A DNA stretch of 9,100 nt from Hyphomicrobiales bacterium (GTDB lineage: Bacteria > Pseudomonadota > Alphaproteobacteria > Rhizobiales > Beijerinckiaceae): contig OMIJ01000056.1 of NCBI GenBank assembly GCA_900299065.1, positions 1-9,100 of the forward strand. Direction: 5' to 3'. The translations under genes were made by a program, and so were the position numbers. Under the pieces are notes generated by a model. That model had not been told where the DNA came from and did not search any database. It saw only the letters and a list, made by a program, of their open reading frames with translations. Shown here one piece after another: positions 5,568 to 9,100 of this stretch (its first letter is position 1; every line of letters starts with the position of its first letter).

Positions 5568-6206
5568 ATGGAGAAAAACGTCAACGCCTTTCGCAGCATT
5601 AGCGAAGCAGCGATCGAACTCGACATTCCTCAACATGTGCTGAGATTTTGGGAAACTCGCTTTTCCCAGATCAAACCGATGAAGCGTGGCGGGGGGCGGC
5701 GCTTTTATCGTGCTGACGACATTGAACTTCTGCGGGCTATTCGTCACTTGCTCTATGGTGAGGGCTATACCATCAAGGGTGTGCAGCGCCTTCTGAAGGA
5801 AAATGGCCAGAAAGCGGTGATTGCTCTGGCCCTTTCTGGCGGGGCACGGCCGCTAGCCGGCCCTGGGGCCCGCGATTATCTTGCTTCCGATGAAGTTGTG
5901 TTTCAGGCGCCTTTGCACAGGGGTGAGGCTGCGGCTTTTGTCTCAAATGGCCATGAGGGGGAGGCGGGTCAGGATCACGCGGAGGCTGCTTATCAAGCCT
6001 CTGGGCAGGATTTTACAATCCATGCCCCTTCTGGCTCTGACATTCAGGTGCACAAGCTCATAGCTCCCAGCCATGCGCCATCCATTACCGGCGGGGAGTC
6101 TTCAGGCCATCACGCTCACGATTTGGGCGAAGATGTGCGGCCAAAATTGCGCTGGGCTTTGGCAGAGCTTGATGAATGTCGCCGAATTTTGAATGCCGCC
6201 GCCTGA
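5568..6206 (+). CDS. MerR-family transcriptional regulator
   Basis: This 212-residue protein has an N-terminal MerR-type winged helix-turn-helix: FRSISEAAIELDIPQHVLRFWETRF (split here as residues 8-20 and 21-32), a GGGRRFYRADDIELL wing at 41-55, and a second helix pair LLYGEGYTIKGVQRLL at 61-76. The middle (about 90-190) is low in conservation, rich in Gly, Ala and His, and probably disordered. The C-terminal helix LRWALAELDECRRIL ends the protein and probably mediates dimerisation. No cysteine set typical of metal or redox sensing MerR proteins is visible, so the effector is unknown. The start ATG has AAGGG seven bases upstream. This regulator is a regular neighbour of ihfA in alphaproteobacteria. 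Here it has its own upstream region after the ihfA terminator. Confidence 0.9.
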   Translation: MEKNVNAFRSISEAAIELDIPQHVLRFWETRFSQIKPMKRGGGRRFYRADDIELLRAIRHLLYGEGYTIKGVQRLLKENGQKAVIALALSGGARPLAGPGARDYLASDEVVFQAPLHRGEAAAFVSNGHEGEAGQDHAEAAYQASGQDFTIHAPSGSDIQVHKLIAPSHAPSITGGESSGHHAHDLGEDVRPKLRWALAELDECRRILNAAA

Positions 6207-6262
6207 GTTTTGGGCGCGAGGCTTGGCAAATCCAGATTTCGCAGGAAAATCGGCCAGCTTGG

Positions 6263-6291
6263 TTGCGTCACTCTTCTGCCTTCTCTATAAG
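6263..6291 (+). promoter_or_regulatory. Putative promoter of tRNA-Pro
   Basis: TTGCGT (6263-6268) and TATAAG (6286-6291) are separated by 17 bases and lie 10 bases before the tRNA 5' end. The placement fits a sigma70-type promoter with a very short leader. Confidence 0.55.
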
Positions 6292-6301
6292 AACGCCCAG
6301 T

Positions 6302-6379
6302 CGGAGTGTAGCGCAGCCCGGTTAGCGCACTAGTCTGGGGGACTAGGGGTCGTGGGTTCGAATCCCGCCACTCCGACCA
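6302..6379 (+). tRNA. tRNA-Pro (anticodon GGG)
   Basis: A full cloverleaf is visible. The acceptor CGGAGTG (6302-6308) pairs with CACTCCG (6369-6375), discriminator A, encoded CCA at 6377-6379. The D stem is GCGC/GCGC. The anticodon stem CTAGT/ACTAG encloses CTGGGGG, giving anticodon GGG at 6337-6339, which reads CCC and CCU. The T arm contains GGTTCGAAT. Its location after the MerR gene is a familiar alphaproteobacterial arrangement. Confidence 0.97.
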
Positions 6380-6456
6380 TTTATCCAATATATTGAACTG
6401 ATTTTGTTTTTTGGATTGCCATTGGGTGATCGCTTGTCCTGACAATTGAGGTTGAG

Positions 6457-6969
6457 ATGATTTCTCCCGATTATGTGCGCATGATGGCGCGCTATAACCA
6501 ATGGCAGAACCAGTCGCTTTATACTGCCGCTGATGGTTTGAATGAAGCTGAACGCTTATTGGATCGCGGCGCTTTTTTTGGTTCCATTCAGGGGACGTTT
6601 TCGCATCTGCTATGGGGCGATCAGCAATGGATGAGCCGCTTTGTGGGTCTCGCAAAGCCGCAAGCGACAGGCGAGCAAAGCGCCCAGTTTTATTCTGATT
6701 GGCAAGAGCTTAAAAAATTGCGCATTGCCTTTGATCAGACCATTATCAATTGGGCTGACGGGCTTGATGCTCAGGCGCTGTGCGGGACTCTGAGCTGGTA
6801 TTCTGGTTTGATGAAATGTGATTACACAAAGCCATTATGGGGGCTGATTGTGCATTTCTTTAATCACCAGACCCATCATCGCGGCCAGGTGCATGCTATG
6901 TTGACAGCCGCAGGCGCCCGGCCGGATGATACGGATCCTATACTCTTGCAGGGCTTTGGCGAAATGTGA
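6457..6969 (+). CDS. DinB-family four-helix-bundle protein
   Basis: The 170-residue protein belongs to the DinB/YfiT-like superfamily of metal-binding four-helix bundles. The probable metal ligands are His50 in FSHLLWGD, and His137 and His141 in HFFNHQTHHRGQVH, which carries the family HxxxH-RGQ signature. The N-terminal MMARYNQWQNQSLY is the usual first helix. Homologues include thiol-dependent transferases and hydrolases, but many have no known substrate, and none can be assigned here. It is not DNA polymerase IV, which shares the DinB name. The start ATG has GAGG five bases upstream. It lies between tRNA-Pro and a small coiled-coil gene 80 bases downstream on the same strand. Confidence 0.9.
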   Translation: MISPDYVRMMARYNQWQNQSLYTAADGLNEAERLLDRGAFFGSIQGTFSHLLWGDQQWMSRFVGLAKPQATGEQSAQFYSDWQELKKLRIAFDQTIINWADGLDAQALCGTLSWYSGLMKCDYTKPLWGLIVHFFNHQTHHRGQVHAMLTAAGARPDDTDPILLQGFGEM

Positions 6970-7049
6970 TTGGTGCTGATGTTCAAATAATCTATTTTGG
7001 TTGAGTTGATGGTTTGAGTATTCAAGTTTCCTGCTCTTGAGGTTTTCAA

Positions 7050-7376
7050 ATGAGCGAAACAGAAAATCTTGTTTTGATATTGCTGCGCGAAATGCGGGCT
7101 GAAATGACAACCAGGCGTGCTGAAATGACAAGCATGCGCGTTGATATGGTAACCAAACGTGATCTTGCTGACGTCAATTCGCGGTTTAACTATTTGGCGG
7201 CGGATGTTGCCAGTGATCTTCTGAATATGGAAAAGCGCCTGGGCGATCAGATTTTCTCTCTGCGCCGGGCTGTGACTGATTATCATGGCGCGACAATTGG
7301 CCATGGTGTTCTGATCAGTGAATTTGAAGAACGTCTGCGCCGCGTTGAGCAGCATCTCAATCTTGGAGCCAGCTGA
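7050..7376 (+). CDS. Small hypothetical coiled-coil protein with heptad repeat
   Basis: I do not recognise the family. The 108-residue product is charged and almost wholly helical in appearance, with no signal peptide or membrane segment. Residues 16-36 are three tandem seven-residue units, RAEMTTR, RAEMTSM and RVDMVTK, encoded by three 21-base DNA repeats (7095-7157). Further helices follow (DLADVNSRFNYLAADV, LLNMEKRLGDQIFSLRR), and the end EFEERLRRVEQHLNL again has leucines at coiled-coil spacing. Oligomerisation is likely; function is unknown. The coding call is supported by GAGG seven bases before the ATG, codon use like its neighbours, and absence of a better frame. It could be co-transcribed with the DinB gene. 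Confidence 0.72.
   Translation: MSETENLVLILLREMRAEMTTRRAEMTSMRVDMVTKRDLADVNSRFNYLAADVASDLLNMEKRLGDQIFSLRRAVTDYHGATIGHGVLISEFEERLRRVEQHLNLGAS
7095..7157 (+). repeat. Three tandem 21-base repeats inside the coiled-coil gene
   Basis: Units at 7095-7115, 7116-7136 and 7137-7157. The first two share GCTGAAATGACAA exactly; the third has diverged but keeps the protein pattern R-(A/V)-(E/D)-M. The period of seven codons adds exactly one heptad per unit. Confidence 0.85.
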
Positions 7377-7383
7377 TTGGATT

Positions 7384-7395
7384 GAGCCTAGGCTC
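7384..7395. repeat. Perfect 12-base palindrome abutting tRNA-Arg
   Basis: GAGCCTAGGCTC is self-complementary and directly adjoins the CCA end of tRNA-Arg. It sits eight bases after the stop of the coiled-coil gene. No T run follows on either strand, so it is not a standard terminator; it could mark tRNA 3' processing or be chance. Confidence 0.45.
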
Positions 7396-7473
7396 TGGCG
7401 ACCCCGGCAGGGCTCGAACCTGCGACCTGCCGCTTAGAAGGCGGCTGCTCTAATCCAGCTGAGCTACGGGGCC
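7396..7473 (-). tRNA. tRNA-Arg (anticodon UCU)
   Basis: On the minus strand the acceptor GGCCCCG pairs with CGGGGTC (one G-U pair), followed by discriminator G and encoded CCA (7398-7396). The anticodon stem GCCGC/GCGGC encloses CTTCTAA, giving anticodon TCT (7438-7436), which reads AGA and AGG. The T arm is GCAGG-TTCGAGC-CCTGC. It lies downstream of, and on the same strand as, the complex I accessory gene. A TATAAA-like element about 14 bases upstream could be its -10, without a clear -35. Confidence 0.97.
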
Positions 7474-7610
7474 TTAATCTGCTTTTATACAATCGGCTTG
7501 GTTAAAATCTGCTAATTTACAGAATGCTGCTTTTGTCATTGGCTGATTTGGCGTCTGACTTGTTTGGCCAGAGCCTGTGCGGAAGCGGGGTGGAGCGTCT
7601 GAAGACTGTT

Positions 7611-7642
7611 ATAAAGCCAATGGCTTCAATGGGTCCATTGGC
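7611..7642 (-). terminator. Possible terminator overlapping the NDUFS4-like stop codon
   Basis: On the minus strand GCCAATGG (7642-7635) pairs with CCATTGGC (7623-7616) around an 11-base loop that includes the TGA stop, followed by TTTAT (7615-7611). The T tract is short, so termination may be weak. An overlapping 12-base palindrome CATTGGCCAATG (7636-7647) offers a competing fold. Confidence 0.4.
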
Positions 7643-7931
7643 CAATGCGGGTGGATTTGAAATTATCCGCATAGGAAATGGTCTTGCGCTGGGGGGGATG
7701 GGGCTGTTCGAGGCGATAGGCCAAGCCGTGTTTTTGGGCATAGGCAATGGCCTGCTCGGCACTGTCGAACCAGAGCTTGACTTGTGTTCTGGTATCGCCC
7801 GAGCCGATCCAGCCCATGAGGGGCTCGGTCTGGGGGGCTTGTTCGCGCTCAAACTCCAGAAGCCAGCGATGGGTCTTGGCTGCCCCCGATTGGGTGGCGG
7901 TTTTGGCGGGGCGATAGATCCGTGCAGTCAT
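7626..7931 (-). CDS. ETC complex I subunit, NDUFS4-like accessory protein
   Basis: The 101-residue product matches the bacterial family related to the mitochondrial complex I accessory subunit NDUFS4 (18 kDa), found in alphaproteobacteria. In the mitochondrial enzyme this subunit stabilises the NADH-oxidising arm. Features are the start MTARIYRPAKTATQSG, the core MGWIGSGDTRTQVKLWFDS, AIAYAQKHGLAYRL, and the conserved end SYADNF near 86-91 with a terminal WTH. The frame is open upstream to 8051, but those 40 extra residues do not resemble the family, so I start at the ATG at 7931, with a weak GGA eight bases upstream. A plus-strand reading frame overlaps it almost fully and is a shadow. The core nuo genes are not in this window. 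Confidence 0.9.
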   Translation of the reverse strand: MTARIYRPAKTATQSGAAKTHRWLLEFEREQAPQTEPLMGWIGSGDTRTQVKLWFDSAEQAIAYAQKHGLAYRLEQPHPPQRKTISYADNFKSTRIGQWTH

Positions 7932-8068
7932 AAGGGCTGTCCGTTTAAAAGGCACACTGGGGCTCTGTTCTTCGATTAGCTGACCAGCCGGATTCTGACA
8001 ATGAAAAAGCGGTCTGAAAAGCACAGGAGAGAATGGGCGGGGAACAACCAAGGGCCCTAATTCCAGAA

Positions 8069-8089
8069 GCTGGCTGACCGAAAGCCAGC
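8069..8089. repeat. Hairpin in the divergent intergenic region
   Basis: GCTGGCT (8069-8075) pairs with AGCCAGC (8083-8089) around a seven-base loop. It lies in the 217-base gap between the divergent NDUFS4-like and carbonic anhydrase genes, about 60 bases before the latter. No T run follows on either strand. It may lie in a 5' leader or be an operator dyad. I see no convincing promoter elements in the rest of this gap. Confidence 0.5.
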
Positions 8090-8148
8090 CTCATGCTATT
8101 CCAAGAGGAACTTATTCAAAACCTCGAAATTGTTCATCTGGAGATCCC

Positions 8149-8679
8149 ATGCCCCTTTATGCGCTTGGCGATAGTCGCCCCCAATTGGAGCCCGGCCAGT
8201 GCTGGGTAGCCCCCAATGCTGTGCTTGTCGGGCAGGTGCATCTCAAAAGGGACTCCAGCGTCTGGTTTGGTGCCATGATCCGGGCGGATAATGAGCCCAT
8301 CATTGTGGGCGAGGGCAGTAATGTGCAGGAGAATTGCGTTTTGCATGTCGATCCGGGTCTGCCTCTGATCATTGGCAATCGCTGCACTATCGGTCATTCG
8401 GTCACTTTGCATGGCTGCAGCATAGGCGATGGGACTTTGGTGGGTATGGGGGCCACCATTCTCAATGGAGCAAAGATTGGACGTAATTGCATCATAGGCG
8501 CTAATGCGCTGATTACGGAGGGCAAGGACATTCCCGATAACAGCCTGGTCATGGGTGCCCCAGGCAAGGTGATGCGCAACGTCACCGAAGAAGAGATCAA
8601 GCGTATTGAGCGCAATGTCAGCAATTACGTTGCGCGCTGGCGCGATTATGCGCACCAGCTCCAACTTTTGGAAGATTAA
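8149..8679 (+). CDS. Gamma-class carbonic anhydrase family protein
   Basis: The 176-residue protein is a left-handed beta-helix built from hexapeptide repeats, as in YrdA and CaiE/PaaY-type gamma carbonic anhydrases, which interconvert CO2 and bicarbonate as trimers. Putative metal ligands are His66 (LHVD), His83 and His88 (IGHSVTLHGC), with the conserved IRAD at 44-47 (Arg45, Asp47). Hexapeptide repeats run through IGDGTLVGMGATILNGAKIG and IGANALI. A C-terminal helix, EEEIKRIERNVSNYVARWRD, packs against the beta-helix. The start ATG has GGAG five bases upstream. Family members can have other or no measured activity, so enzyme function is likely rather than certain. It converges with the GGDEF gene with a 10-base gap and no visible terminator. 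Confidence 0.93.
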   Translation: MPLYALGDSRPQLEPGQCWVAPNAVLVGQVHLKRDSSVWFGAMIRADNEPIIVGEGSNVQENCVLHVDPGLPLIIGNRCTIGHSVTLHGCSIGDGTLVGMGATILNGAKIGRNCIIGANALITEGKDIPDNSLVMGAPGKVMRNVTEEEIKRIERNVSNYVARWRDYAHQLQLLED

Positions 8680-8689
8680 TCAGCCTCAT

Positions 8690-9073
8690 TCAAGGATTGG
8701 CTGCGCCAGGGCCCATTTCAAGCAAACATTGATCTGGTCCCAGTTCACGCACCTTGCCCAATACATGCTCGGCCCGATCAATCAGACGTTGATAATCTGG
8801 ATGACCATCGAAGGGTGCAACAGCAATGCTGACGGTGACGTGCTGCTGTTTGAGATCAGCCAGGATGATGGCTTCATTGCGAGCTGCCAAACGGATTTTT
8901 TCCGCCACTTTCATCGCCTGATCAGGTGTAACTTCCACAACAATGGCCATAAAAGCTGTGCCGCCATGACGAAAGACGAAATCGCCACTGCGCAGGCAAT
9001 TGGTGACAATCGCAGCCATTCTTTGCAAGACGCGATCACCCGCATCCCGACCTAGTTTTTCATTGATCGGCAT
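8690..9073 (-). CDS. GGDEF-domain protein with degenerate active site, C-terminal part
   Basis: The last 127 residues of a GGDEF-domain protein are present; the contig end cuts off the N-terminus, including any sensor domain and the first Mg-binding strand. Visible are INEKLGRDAGDRVLQRMA (residues 3-20), matching the canonical IND-GH-GD segment with H replaced by Arg9, then LRSGDFVFRHGGTAFM (27-42). The signature GGDEF/GGEEF is GGTAF here (37-41): both acidic residues are lost, so diguanylate cyclase activity is unlikely. The inhibitory-site RxxD (R28-SG-D31) is kept at the canonical five-residue spacing, so c-di-GMP binding remains possible. The later VSIAVAPFDG and LIDRAEHVLGKVREL fit the domain's final strand and helix. 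The preceding MYKRQ is adapter, and the Met at 9073 need not be a true start. Confidence 0.85.
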   Translation of the reverse strand: MPINEKLGRDAGDRVLQRMAAIVTNCLRSGDFVFRHGGTAFMAIVVEVTPDQAMKVAEKIRLAARNEAIILADLKQQHVTVSIAVAPFDGHPDYQRLIDRAEHVLGKVRELGPDQCLLEMGPGAANP

Positions 9074-9100
9074 CTGTCTCTTATACACATCTCCGAGCCC
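9074..9100. other. Nextera transposase adapter (artefact), inverted relative to 5' end
   Basis: The final 27 bases are the exact reverse complement of 26-52: the Tn5 mosaic end (9074-9092) plus CCGAGCCC. This is library adapter, not a transposon end. Genomic sequence stops at 9073. Confidence 0.98.

Noticed and set aside
6116..6655. Minus-strand 179-residue frame containing EWRDSNPRPLVP
   Set aside because: This string is the well-known spurious translation of the antisense strand of a tRNA gene (tRNA-Pro here). The rest is antisense to the MerR and DinB genes.
6302..7473. Genomic island with att repeats between the two tRNA genes
   Set aside because: No duplicated tRNA 3' end, integrase or composition shift was found; only the shared T-loop sequence GGTTCGA recurs, as expected for tRNAs.
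7524..7979. Plus-strand 151-residue open frame
   Set aside because: It is fully antisense to the NDUFS4-like gene, which has clear family motifs; its Gly/Leu-rich composition is typical of a shadow frame.
8134..8664. Minus-strand 176-residue frame opposite the carbonic anhydrase
   Set aside because: Mirror of a strongly conserved hexapeptide-repeat protein with its own ribosome site; no domain recognised.
26..9100. A transposon bounded by 27-bp inverted repeats
   Set aside because: The repeats are the Tn5 mosaic end within commercial library adapter, with flow-cell and index bases attached; there is no transposase inside.

Overview
This window is a complete short shotgun contig from an alphaproteobacterium. 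Both ends carry untrimmed Nextera (Tn5) library adapter, at 1-52 and 9074-9100. The biological sequence is therefore 53-9073, and the two terminal genes are cut by the contig ends. The alphaproteobacterial assignment rests on the gene order (bamE diverging from a Cbp3-type ubiquinol-cytochrome c chaperone gene, then DUF177, plsX, fabH, ihfA, a MerR regulator and tRNA-Pro). It is supported by an NDUFS4-type complex I accessory protein and a K+-independent H+-pyrophosphatase. Base composition is moderate, and I do not assign an order or genus.

Layout. 53-886 (+): C-terminal part of the membrane pyrophosphatase HppA, ending at a strong bidirectional terminator shared with the convergent outer-membrane lipoprotein gene bamE (995-1468, -). 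1622-4962 (+): chaperone, DUF177/YceD protein, plsX and fabH, closely spaced and probably one operon linking envelope lipid synthesis with respiratory-complex and ribosome assembly. 5066-5382 (+): ihfA with its own promoter and terminator, but with an apparent one-base loss in a C run that cuts off the last helix. 5568-6206 (+): MerR-type regulator. 6302-6379 (+): tRNA-Pro(GGG). 6457-7376 (+): a DinB-family protein and a small unrecognised coiled-coil protein with a heptad repeat. 7396-7473 (-): tRNA-Arg(UCU). 7626-7931 (-): NDUFS4-type complex I subunit. 8149-8679 (+): gamma-class carbonic anhydrase. 8690-9073 (-): C-terminal part of a GGDEF-domain protein whose active-site motif is degenerate (GGTAF) while the inhibitory-site RxxD is kept.

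How it fits together. Most genes are core housekeeping genes. Energy conservation is represented by the H+-PPase, the cytochrome bc1 assembly chaperone and the complex I accessory subunit. The envelope is represented by BamE, PlsX and FabH. Chromosome architecture and regulation are represented by IHF-alpha, the MerR protein and the GGDEF protein. No gene-free stretch exceeds 300 bases. I see no phage, insertion sequence, CRISPR array or clearly novel system. The points most worth a second look are the adapter-derived false N-termini, the ihfA frame break, the probable c-di-GMP receptor-type GGDEF domain, a candidate IHF autoregulatory site, and the small heptad-repeat protein between the two tRNA genes.
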